Below are positions 1-8,663 of a stretch of DNA of 64,000 bases, piece by piece. The notes under the pieces were generated by a model, which was given only the letters and a program-made list of their open reading frames with translations, made no database searches and had not been told where the DNA came from. Source of the DNA: Apium graveolens (taxonomy: Eukaryota > Streptophyta > Magnoliopsida > Apiales > Apiaceae); assembly GCF_009905375.1 (NCBI RefSeq), contig NW_027417584.1, positions 55,022-119,021 on the forward strand. The letters are read 5' to 3'. The stretch's first letter is position 1. Every line of letters starts with the position of its first letter. Made by a program: the position numbers and the translations under genes.

Positions 1-881
1 AACTCATGCATAATCCCATTTTCCTCACAAAATGCTCTTATGACAGAATTTTTGAACTCAGTTCCATTGTCACTCCAGATTCTTCTAACCTTGAAATCAG
101 GATGATTATTGACTTGCCTTATGTGATTGATGATGATTTTACTAGCCTCATCTTTAGACTTTAGGAAATATGTCCAAGAGAACTTTGAGAAATCATCTAC
201 AATTACTAGGCAAAATCTTTTTCTTGAGATGGATAATACATTGACTGGTCCAAACAAATCCATGTGAAGCAGTTGCAAAGGCTCTTCAATTGTTGAATCA
301 AGTTTCTTCCTGAATGATGTTTTAATCTGCTTCCCCTTTTGGCAGGCATCACACAGTCCATCCTTAGAAAACTCCACTAGAGGAATGCCTCTAACCAGTT
401 CTTTCTTCACTAGCTCATTCATGGTCTTGAAGTTTAAATGGGATAGCTTCTTATGCCATAGCCAACTTTCATCCTGACTTGCTTTACTGAGAAGACAAGT
501 TACAGATTCTGCATTAGATGAGTTGAAATCAGCTTGGTACACATTTTCTTTTCTCACACCAGTGAGAACCACTTTGTTGCTTCTTTTATTAGTCACAACA
601 CAGGCTTCTGAGTTGAAGGTTACTGAGTTGCCTTTATCACAAAGCTGGATGATACTCAACAAGTTGTGTTTGAGACCATCCACTAAGGCAACCTCCTCAA
701 TGATGACATTGTCCTTTGAAATCAAGCCATATCTCACAGTATAACCCTTGCTGTCATCTCCAAAAGTAATAATTGGGCCAGCTTTCTCCTTAAACTTTGT
801 GAGCAGGGTAGAATCACCGGTCATGTGTCTTGAACAACCACTATCCAAGTACCAAAGATTTTTTCTATTCCCCTGCACACA
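1..881 (-). CDS. pol: Element A pol, 5' part (protease, GAG-pre-integrase, start of integrase)
   Basis: I translated the minus strand from 881 to the window edge and found no stop. The frame contains the aspartic protease motif [14 protein letters not shown], the GAG-pre-integrase zinc-binding segment (H...H...CDACQKGK), and two integrase acidic residues: D in HMDLFGPV and D in SDNGTEF. It is cut by the window edge before the catalytic E. There is no ATG at the head; the frame opens after a TGA at 882-884 with a TGTGCAGGGG sequence. It is in the -1 frame relative to gag, so it needs frameshifting, splicing or re-initiation to be expressed. It acts as part of a polyprotein for processing and integration. 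The assignment is certain; the mode of expression is not. Confidence 0.9.
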
Positions 882-892
882 TCAAAATCAAA

Positions 893-3292
893 TCAAGTTG
901 ATTTTGGTACCCAAGTTTCCTTGGATCCTTCCTTGTTAGCTTTCTTTTTCTGTTTCTTAGGCTTTATCTCATTTGACTTAGGAATCTCAGATTCATCCTT
1001 AGTCATTTGAGTTGAGCCTTTGAAACCATTCATTGCAACAGAATTATCATGCATATTATGACTAATAGGAAATGGTATGATATGTGTAAACATGTTATTC
1101 CAGTAAGGCATGCTAAATGGCATTTGTGGCATACTATATGCAGCATAATAAGGATTAGGTGCAAATGGCATATTAGCAAACTGTGTATTCATGTTCTGTG
1201 TAGACATAACATTAATAGGCATGGGAGGCATGGCATTTATGTTAGGAAATTGAGGTTGCACAGACATGGAAGTAGGCATGGCAGATTTGCAGTTAACAGA
1301 CAAATGATTTACACTACCACACTTGACACAGATTTTTCTAGGAGCATATTTATCAGGTGTGTAGTTATTGTGTTCGTTAATCCCTACTTTACCATTCCTA
1401 TTTTTTTTCTTTTTAGTCTCTGTTTTTACCTCAATCTTTTCAAGTCTGTCACTTAACTGTTTGACAGTCATGTCACCAACATTAGCCTTTTTTCCTTTCT
1501 TAACTTGACTCGATTCTCCTGAAACAAAGTTCTTGCAAACAGACCCATACTTCTCATTCAGCTTAACAAGTTTGGCTTTACTGATAGGCTTGCTTACAGC
1601 CGACGGATGAGGATTTTCATCATTCGACGGATAACACCTTTTGTTATCCGACGGATGATCCTCATCATCCGTCGAGTCTACATCTGTAAGCACTCCATCT
1701 ACTAAATTTGGTTCTAGTTTCTCTTTGTTCTTTTTCCAGGATTCATCACAGAAAGACTCAATTCCTTGAACTTTGGTGATATGAGCATGGACATCCCTGG
1801 ATGTTTTCCATGCTTTAATCACCTCCTGTTCACGCTCGAACTGCTTCTTTAAAATTTCCTCTTTCTTCAAGGACTCAGTTAATTCCTCCTTGGCAATTTT
1901 ACACTCAATTCTTAATTTTTCAAAGTCAATAAACTGAGACTCAAGCACATTATTTCTCTCACTAAAAAACAAAGTGTTTTCTTTGATTTTAGCATTTTCT
2001 TTAGTAAGAGACTTAAGTGTAACACGCAAATGATATAACTCTGTAGACATGTCATTTATGACATCATTACACTCAGCTTTAGATAAATGTGCAAGATTTG
2101 TAGTAATTACCTGATTACTTGAAAAACTTGTTTCTGTCTCATCAGACTTGGCCATTAGGGCTAGATTGACATAGATGACATCTTCATCTTCATCCAGACC
2201 ATCTGCTGCCCAGTCATTTTCTTGTGTTATGAAAGCCCTTTCCTTTTGTTTGAGCAGCTCAAAGTATTTTTGCTTATAATCCACTAGCTCAAACTTTTTC
2301 TTACTGGAATCTGATTTCCTACACCCACTGGCAAAATGCCCTGCCAAGCCACATTTGAAACATTTGAATTTTGATTTATCCACCATGTTTCTATTTGGCT
2401 TGGCTGCTCCAAAGTTCTTCTTGAACTTGAGCTTGGAAAATCTCCTGGAAAGAAATGCTAGGTGTTCATCAATGTCCTCCATGTCATCTCGGCTCAAAGA
2501 ATCTTCACTTTCTACTGCAAGCCCCTTGTCCTTGTTCTCACAGACCCTTGAAGTTGATTCAACAGCTTCCATCTTCACTTCCTTCTCCTTTTCCAACTCA
2601 GCAACTAGTGCAATGGATCCTCCTTTCTTCTTTCCTCTCTCCATCCTTTCATCCTGCTCTATTTCAAGCTCATAGGTTTTCAGGATGCCATATAGTCTCT
2701 CCAATGTAAACTCCTTATAATCCTGTGAGTTTCTTAATGAGACCGTCATTGGTTTCCATTCCTTTGGAAGAGATCTAAGGAATTTCAGATTGGAGTCTTT
2801 TGTCTGATAGACCCTTCCATGCAACTTTAGAGCATTTAGTAGTTTTTGAAACCTTCTAAAAATGTCAGTGAGCGACTCACTTTCTTCATTGTGAAAATGC
2901 TCATATTGCTGAATCAAGAGCTGCATCTTGTTTTCTCTAACTTGCTCAGTGCCATCACAAATTATCTGTATTGTATCCCAAACATCCTTGGCAGTTTTGC
3001 AGTTGATAATGTTGTTAAACATATCTCCATCAACTCCATTAAACAGGATGTTCATGGCCTTTTTATCCTTCTTGACTTGTTCAATGTCAAGATCAGACCA
3101 TTCATGCCTTGGCTTGGGGACTGATGGCTCGTTTCCTGTTGCTGCTCTCATTGGAACATGAGAGCCTCTTTCTATGCAGTCCACATAGGCCTCATCTTGA
3201 GAAAGCAAATGAAGATGCATCTTTACCTTCCAATGATGGTAATTATCTTTATCCAGAAAAGGGATCTTGACTCCAACATCCTTTTTGTTCAT
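893..3292 (-). CDS. gag: Element A Gag polyprotein
   Basis: This 799-residue ORF starts at an ATG just inside the primer-binding site. The N-terminal 230 residues are a copia Gag/UBN2 domain (YHHWKVKMHLHL...; KEWKPMTVSLRNS). A CCHC zinc knuckle, CFKCGLAGHFASGC, sits at residues 311-324 and a second, CVKCGSVNHLSVNC, at 655-668. Between them lies a Glu/Lys-rich coiled-coil-like stretch; the tail is Met/Pro/Asn-rich. About 800 residues is long for copia Gag and fits Sireviruses. Four copies of the word CGACGGAT (either strand) cluster at 1601-1674 in an acidic Ser/Thr/Asp segment. It should form the capsid particle and bind genomic RNA. No disabling change was seen. Confidence 0.95.
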   Translation of the reverse strand: MNKKDVGVKIPFLDKDNYHHWKVKMHLHLLSQDEAYVDCIERGSHVPMRAATGNEPSVPKPRHEWSDLDIEQVKKDKKAMNILFNGVDGDMFNNIINCKTAKDVWDTIQIICDGTEQVRENKMQLLIQQYEHFHNEESESLTDIFRRFQKLLNALKLHGRVYQTKDSNLKFLRSLPKEWKPMTVSLRNSQDYKEFTLERLYGILKTYELEIEQDERMERGKKKGGSIALVAELEKEKEVKMEAVESTSRVCENKDKGLAVESEDSLSRDDMEDIDEHLAFLSRRFSKLKFKKNFGAAKPNRNMVDKSKFKCFKCGLAGHFASGCRKSDSSKKKFELVDYKQKYFELLKQKERAFITQENDWAADGLDEDEDVIYVNLALMAKSDETETSFSSNQVITTNLAHLSKAECNDVINDMSTELYHLRVTLKSLTKENAKIKENTLFFSERNNVLESQFIDFEKLRIECKIAKEELTESLKKEEILKKQFEREQEVIKAWKTSRDVHAHITKVQGIESFCDESWKKNKEKLEPNLVDGVLTDVDSTDDEDHPSDNKRCYPSNDENPHPSAVSKPISKAKLVKLNEKYGSVCKNFVSGESSQVKKGKKANVGDMTVKQLSDRLEKIEVKTETKKKKNRNGKVGINEHNNYTPDKYAPRKICVKCGSVNHLSVNCKSAMPTSMSVQPQFPNINAMPPMPINVMSTQNMNTQFANMPFAPNPYYAAYSMPQMPFSMPYWNNMFTHIIPFPISHNMHDNSVAMNGFKGSTQMTKDESEIPKSNEIKPKKQKKKANKEGSKETWVPKST

Positions 3293-3339
3293 CTTGCTGT
3301 ATTGTTTTGATCTTTAAACTCTTTGTAAATTAAGAGCTA

Positions 3340-3351
3340 GCTCTGATACCA
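3340..3351 (-). promoter_or_regulatory. Element A primer-binding site (initiator tRNA-Met)
   Basis: On the minus strand this reads TGGTATCAGAGC, matching the 3' end of initiator tRNA-Met. It lies 2 nt inside the LTR end, as in element C. Confidence 0.92.
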
Positions 3352-3353
3352 AT

Positions 3354-4375
3354 TGTTAGTCCCTTAACAATATGACAAGAATTATAGAAGGGGGGTTGAA
3401 TGGAAATTTTGAAACTTTTTCTTGAAATAAAATGTTTTAACTCGAATACAAATATAAGTGTATTGATTAGCACAACGCGGAATAAAAACTTAAGTGAATC
3501 AAAACAAAAGTAATTAAAAATAAGAGTCTTTAAAAACTTTCTGGTGGATTTGAATGATTCCACCAGAGATATATATTATATATCGAGAGAACCCTGTGTG
3601 CAGAAATGCTCACAGCTGCTTACAACAATTAAACTTCTAAGACTACAGAGAAATGCTAAGAATCCTGCTTACAAATGTTTCTCTACTTTCTTGCTTAGAT
3701 CGATGGTGTCTTAGTTGCTACTACTTGGTTTATATATCACCAAGATTACAAAGTAATAAGACAAGATAATAAAACAAAAACTATCTAGTCTATTACAATG
3801 CTACTTCATTACTCTATTCCAGCATATTTGAATATCTTCATAATAGTATGGAAATGGCAATGCTTCTTGGTTCTCGAAAACCCAGTTGAATAGGCTACCA
3901 CATTCCATTTGCATCCACTCGACGCATGTAACTTTGTTGTCACTGTCTACAGATATTTGAATTCTTTATCCGTCAGGTTCATGATCATCCGTCGAGTTAT
4001 TGATCATCCGTCGGCTTCATTGTAGGTTATCATTCGGGTAGCAAACTGGCACTTGACTTCATTTCATTTATGCAGAATTACAAGACATCATCTATGTACA
4101 ATTAATCAACCTATTCTGCATATTTAGTTAAAGTCAACATGATTTGAATACTACTTATAGAATTTATGCAATGGTGACTGCAGAAATGTGTTACAGACTT
4201 ATTGTTACATAAGCTACTCACTCGATGGATAATAAGTCATCATCCGTCGGGACTATAATGAGTCATCCGTCGGGACTATAAATCTTATCCGTCGAGTGCT
4301 ACATTATTTCACTAAGTAAAATCTACTAAGGTGTTTTGTTCATGAAATCATCAAGTACACAACATATACACAACA
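3354..4375 (-). repeat. Element A 5' LTR (1022 bp)
   Basis: The LTR runs TG...CA on the minus strand. Its ends were set by the primer-binding site at one side and by the resumption of B's gag at 4376 on the other. Its inner end matches C's LTR (poly-C box, 'ttcaac' box). It holds a TATA-centred inverted repeat (3724-3744). It also holds five exact ATCCGTCG words at 3987, 4006, 4242, 4265 and 4287, with near copies at 3968 and 4223. Confidence 0.88.
3724..3744 (-). promoter_or_regulatory. TATA-centred stem-loop in A's LTR
   Basis: Sense strand reads CTTGGT-gatatataa-ACCAAG: a 6-bp inverted repeat around a 9-nt TATA-like loop. Homologous structures are in C, J, B and F. It is either the core promoter or an RNA hairpin; the sequence cannot tell which. 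Confidence 0.6.
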
Positions 4376-4547
4376 CTGTCAGAACTTGATGACTCAGTAT
4401 CAGATTTGTTATGAGAGCTTTTCCCTTGCCTTTCCTTAAGGTAGCTGCTTTGGGAGATTCCTCCTCAGCCATAAGAGCAACTATCCTTGACTTTCCTCCT
4501 TTCCTCTTGCTTCTTTGTTCCATCTCAAGTTCATGAGTCTTGAGCAT
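4376..4547 (-). pseudogene. gag: Element B gag, downstream fragment
   Basis: Read on the minus strand this continues B's Gag directly after the H insertion: the 12601 side ends in ...DEIYGML and this side starts KTHELEMEQ, the usual copia Gag order. It then runs through a Lys/Gly-rich linker (RSKRKGGKS, ALMAEEES). After KGKAL a 1-nt frame change appears, because the acidic Ser/Asp-rich segment typical of this position is in another frame. It is cut at 4376 by element A. The zinc knuckle is not in the window. Confidence 0.85.
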
Positions 4548-6009
4548 TGTTAGGGCGAAAACATGCACTAATATTCACGCAAGTATACGCGTTCGCAAGT
4601 AATATAGAATACTTTCTAGTTCGTTCCCTCAGAGACTCAGACTAAGTTATTGTCTAATTAAACTCACTCACCAATGTATGATTACTTCTCAATGTTAAGA
4701 TAATAACACTTAAAATTGTTGATTAAATATTAACTATAATTAACTACTTAACTAACCACTTAACTAACACTTCAATTTATCAATAATAAAACACTCATGA
4801 GATCACAACTTCATTATTACTTCCTTCTATAGCCATTGTTAATACCTTTAGCATGTGACAGTGATGACATTAATCGAATAACACGAAACTGATAAAAGCC
4901 AACTTTCATTGTACTAATACCATTCTACCAAGCATCCACAATTAAGATAGAAGTTGAATAGTCATCAATTATATTGAGTTCCTATATGTCTATAGAAATT
5001 GACAACACAACGATTTAAGCACAAGTTATCCCTTTTGATTACATAGGGCAAATAAAACTGTTAGAATTACCCACTAATCATGCACAACTTACATGAACCT
5101 ATGCTAGCATGGCAAGTTCTAAATCTCAAGATCCACCGTCGCTTCACAAGAGATTAACACCCTATCTTATATGTTCGCGACGCACATAAGACGAATACGC
5201 ACAACCAATACTAGATATCATGCAATCATCACACACTACAGTATTAAACAATTAACTAAAGAATTCCATAATAAATCCGTTGCAACCCCATGATCACGAT
5301 TAACCCATAATAGAACTTATCGCCATCATGGGTTCATATGAAATCATGATAAACAACACAAGAAAATAATAACTAACTAATTATATTAAAACATAGTACG
5401 TCACAAGAGTAAATAAGTCAAAGCAAGAAAACTAGCATCCAACGTTACAACGAAACAAGAATCACAAGAATATATGCTTCCTCTTCGCTGCAGTGTGCTA
5501 AATCGGTCTTCTTCCTTATCTCCTTCGCTTCTTGTGCAAAACACAATCTAAAACACAATCTCCTTCTTATTCTCTATGAAAACGTCTCAAATCTACTTAT
5601 ATAATAGTCCCATAAAACTCAGATTACATAGAAGTTGGAAGCCAAACAGAAGTAGAAGTCTAAAATAATTCATCTTTTTCCCCGACCCTGCGCGGCCGCT
5701 CAGCATTTCTGCGCGGGCGCGCAAGGCTGCTGTGCGGCCGCTCAGCATTGCTGCGCGGGCGCGCAGGACCCTTCTGGAAAAATTCCAGGTTTGCTCCGTT
5801 TCTTCGCCGTAATCTGCCCGTTCTTTTCCTCTCGCAATGGTGAACACATGCCAAGGCTTATTCTTGATGATTCCTCCTCCGAAATGCAACTAATACCCTG
5901 AAATGCATAAACACTAGAAAAACGCATCAAATACACAAAATACTTGATTTCAAGACACCAATTTAAGCCATTTTAAGACGTTCTAAGTGGTATAAAATGC
6001 CACTTATCA
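4548..6009 (-). repeat. Element H 3' LTR (1462 bp)
   Basis: Begins tgttagggcg and ends cacttatca on the plus strand, next to the polypurine tract at 6010. It carries 11 bp more than the other LTR around 4745-4775 (taactaac-type short duplication), plus three base differences. It includes a GC-rich two-copy minisatellite. Confidence 0.95.
5692..5775. repeat. GC-rich 42-bp tandem repeat in H's left LTR
   Basis: Two copies with a 42-bp period, each beginning gcggccgc and containing ctcagcatt and gcgcgggcgcgca. It is a sharp CpG-rich island inside an AT-rich LTR. One CpG has changed (tgtgcggcc against tgcgcggcc in the right LTR). Confidence 0.85.
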
Positions 6010-6022
6010 CACCCCCAAACTT
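6010..6022 (-). promoter_or_regulatory. Element H polypurine tract
   Basis: Sense strand AAGTTTGGGGGTG abuts the 3' LTR, the expected place for plus-strand priming. Confidence 0.85.
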
Positions 6023-7151
6023 AAATCGATGCTTGTCCTCAAGCGTCACAGACTCAAAACAAATAAAAATGTGCATGAATGCAATTTATATGAAAATGCA
6101 ACGATCCCCCTTACTACAATTAACCAACCAAATTGTCACGTCTCAACGAATGCAGTTAGACACTAAAGATCAATAAACTCATGCAAATAGACATACAGCC
6201 AGAAACGTGGTGTGTGCAAATGCTTAACAGATATGCTTCGGAACTAGACCAATTACTATGACTAGACTATCCTCAAGGCAATCCTACGATTATACAAAGA
6301 ATAAAAATTCTAGGCACAAAGTGATATACAACACTACAAGAACTCTGGAGCTTACTACGGAATTGTGCTTTTTATTTACAACTCAAATGCTTATTTGACC
6401 GTGCAATGAGTGAGGTCCACAAAAGACTTATACAATGGTATCCATGTAACGAGCGTTAGGTTAGCGGATCCCAGACTCTAAAAGCCTTAGGTCATTAGGC
6501 ACAAAGTCCCCTAAGAACTTAATAACTCGAATACCAAAGAGCCCACTCTTGATCAATTGTGTAATTTTTTTTTTTTTCTGAGCAAGTGCGTTTCGCTCCA
6601 TCTTGCTCAACCCTAGACTACTCGCATAACATGCGAGCCGGCTACTAGCCAATTGACGCCTAGCCACAACTTAGCAACAAATTCCTTTTTTACTCCAAAT
6701 TTTTTTTTTCTTTTTCATGCCTTTACCACTAAGAACCTATTATCAAATTCTAAGCATAATAAATAGATTATCCTCGAAAATAATCAGATCATAACAACAA
6801 TCTAGCCCTTAAGCATTCTCTAAGACTTAGTGAAAATACAAGTGCTTCTAGCATGCATATCAACCTACACAACTTAATATCACTTTAATGCTATCACTAC
6901 ACTCGCATCAATATCACAATTCATTCGATAAATCATTGCAAAAGGGATCATGATATATGCATGAGCTATATGATATGACAAACAAATAAAGCTATAAAAA
7001 AACTATATGGCAAAAATTATGCAACTATATGAACTAACTATCATGAATATGCAGCTATATGACACACACAAAATATTCCTTAACTACCACCCCCAAACTT
7101 AAAATCTTCACTGTCCCCAGTGAAGGTAGTAGAAAGGAACACAGGGTATAC
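6023..7151 (-). other. Element H 3' untranslated region
   Basis: About 1.1 kb between the end of the fused frame and the polypurine tract. I see no conserved protein. It contains two A/T homopolymer runs (near 6567 and 6705) and an internal exact copy of the 13-base polypurine tract at 7088-7100. The autonomous relative would carry its RNase H, integrase and further sequence upstream of this region. Confidence 0.7.
7088..7100 (-). promoter_or_regulatory. Internal polypurine-tract copy in H
   Basis: Sense AAGTTTGGGGGTG, identical over 13 bases to the terminal tract at 6010-6022, about 1.08 kb upstream of it and just after the ORF end. It could act as a second plus-strand primer. Confidence 0.55.
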
Positions 7152-8663
7152 CTACTCGGAGTCATCATCATCATCACCCTCAGTGGGTGGAGTATCAGGC
7201 GGCGGGTACGCACAGTCCTCACCAAAAACTGGCCACTGGATATCAGCTCCAAGGCCTCGAAAAGCAGTCCCTAACGCAAGGGTGAGCTCCTGAGCAAACC
7301 TGCTCTGCGTCTCATACATGGCATCCATCCGCCGTGAAAGCCTCCTATACTGGGCATCACCCATCATCTCAAACGGTTCTGTCCAATCTGGTGCTGTAAT
7401 AACTGGTGCCGTGATCAAACTCTCCTTGAGAGTCTCGAATGCTGCCAAACATTCATAATCAAATTTAAAAGGCACATCTTTCTCAAGTAAATTGCACAAC
7501 GGCTTAGATATCTTTGAAAAGTCCTTGATGAATCGCCGATAAAAACCCGTATGACCGAGAAAACTACGGATTCCTTTCACCGAATTGGGTGGGGGAAGAT
7601 TTTCAATAACTCCCACCTTGGCCTTGTCCACCTCCAGACCTTTGCTAGAAACCTTATGCCCAAGGATAATGCCTTCACGCACCATAAAATGACATTTCTC
7701 CCAATTAAGCACCAAATTAGTTTCCACGCATCTTTTGAGTACGGCGCGCAGATTATTCAAACATTCATCATATGAGTGTCCAAAGACGGAGAAGTCATCC
7801 ATGAACACTTCGACGTTATTTCCAATCATGTCAGAGAATATAGCCATCATACATCTCTGAAAGGTGGCCGGGACGCCACATAACCCGAACGAAACTCTTC
7901 GAAAAGCAAATGTGCCAAATGGACAAGTGAAGGTAGTCTTTTCCTGATCCTCTGGTGCAATACAAATCTGATTATACCCGGAATAACCATCCAGAAGACA
8001 AAAATACTCATGTCCCGCCAATCTGTCGAGCATTTGATCAATGAATGGGAGAGGGAAGTGATCCTTCCTTGTGGCTTTGTTCAATTTTCTATAATCCATG
8101 CATACTCTCCATCCTGTAACTGTTCGAGTAGGGATGAGCTCATTCTTTTTATTTGCGACCACAGTGATACCTCCTTTCTTAGGTACACATTGCACGGGGC
8201 TCACCCACGAGCTGTCGGAAATAGGATAAATGATGCCTGTATCTAGCCATTTCAGAATTTCTTTCTTCACCACCTCCTTCATGATCGGGTTCAGTCTTCA
8301 CTGCTGTTCCACAGTTGGCTTACTACCTTCCTCTAACAGAATTTTATGCATACAATATGAAGGACTTATCCCCTTGATGTCTGCTATGGTCCATCCTATA
8401 GCCGATTTGAATTCTCTCAAAATCCTTAAGAGCTTGTCTTCCTCACTACCTGAAAGGTCAGCTGAAATAATAACAGGTAACGTAGATGAATCACCTAAAA
8501 AAGCATACCTCAAGTGTTCAGGTAATGGTTTGAGCTCCAAGGTAGGTGCTTCCTCTATTGATGGTTTGAGCTTCCCTTCAGCATTCTTAAGGTCAGAAGT
8601 ACCAAGAGATTCAAATGGTATGTCGAGCTTTCGCTTCCATGGAGAAGCGTTCAGATATTGTAA
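7152..8663 (-). pseudogene. pol: Element H RT domain fused to C-terminal tail, RNase H and integrase deleted
   Basis: This is in the same frame as the gag-protease ORF upstream. It reads through a linker (LELKPLPEHLRYAFLG) into a Ty3/gypsy RT: VCMDYRKLNKAT, PFGTFAFRRVSFGLC, the catalytic FMDD, and LGHTGFYRRFIKDFS. After PDWTEPFEMM, where RNase H should begin (CDAS...), the frame jumps to GDAQYRRLSRRMDAM and an acidic end (PPTEGDDDDDSE). I infer an internal deletion that kept the frame. A TGA at 8298-8300, consistent with CGA to TGA, and the TAA at 8664-8666 interrupt what should be one polyprotein. RT without RNase H would not finish reverse transcription. Confidence 0.9.

Larger units (their letters stand above)
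1..4375 (-). mobile_element. Element A: Sirevirus-type Ty1/copia retrotransposon, partial
   Basis: On the minus strand the order is 5' LTR (3354-4375), primer-binding site (3340-3351), gag (893-3292) and the beginning of pol (881 down to the window edge). The layout, two-zinc-knuckle gag and LTR sequence match element C, so this is a relative of C in opposite orientation. It inserted into the gag of element B: B's gag resumes at 4376. The 5 bp CTGTC at 4376-4380 should be one half of the target duplication; the other half is outside the window. The rest of pol, any third ORF and the 3' LTR lie to the left. Confidence 0.9.

Noticed and set aside
2355..3161. Several plus-strand ORFs across A's gag
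   Set aside because: They are complementary to the well-supported minus-strand Gag and show no domain of their own.
3340..3351. tRNA-Met-like sequences at several positions
   Set aside because: They are 12-base primer-binding sites next to LTRs, not tRNA genes; no cloverleaf is present.
5593..5936. Minus-strand ORFs within H's LTR (repeated at 12179-12522)
   Set aside because: They arise from the GC-rich tandem repeat, occur in all three frames and have no recognisable domain.
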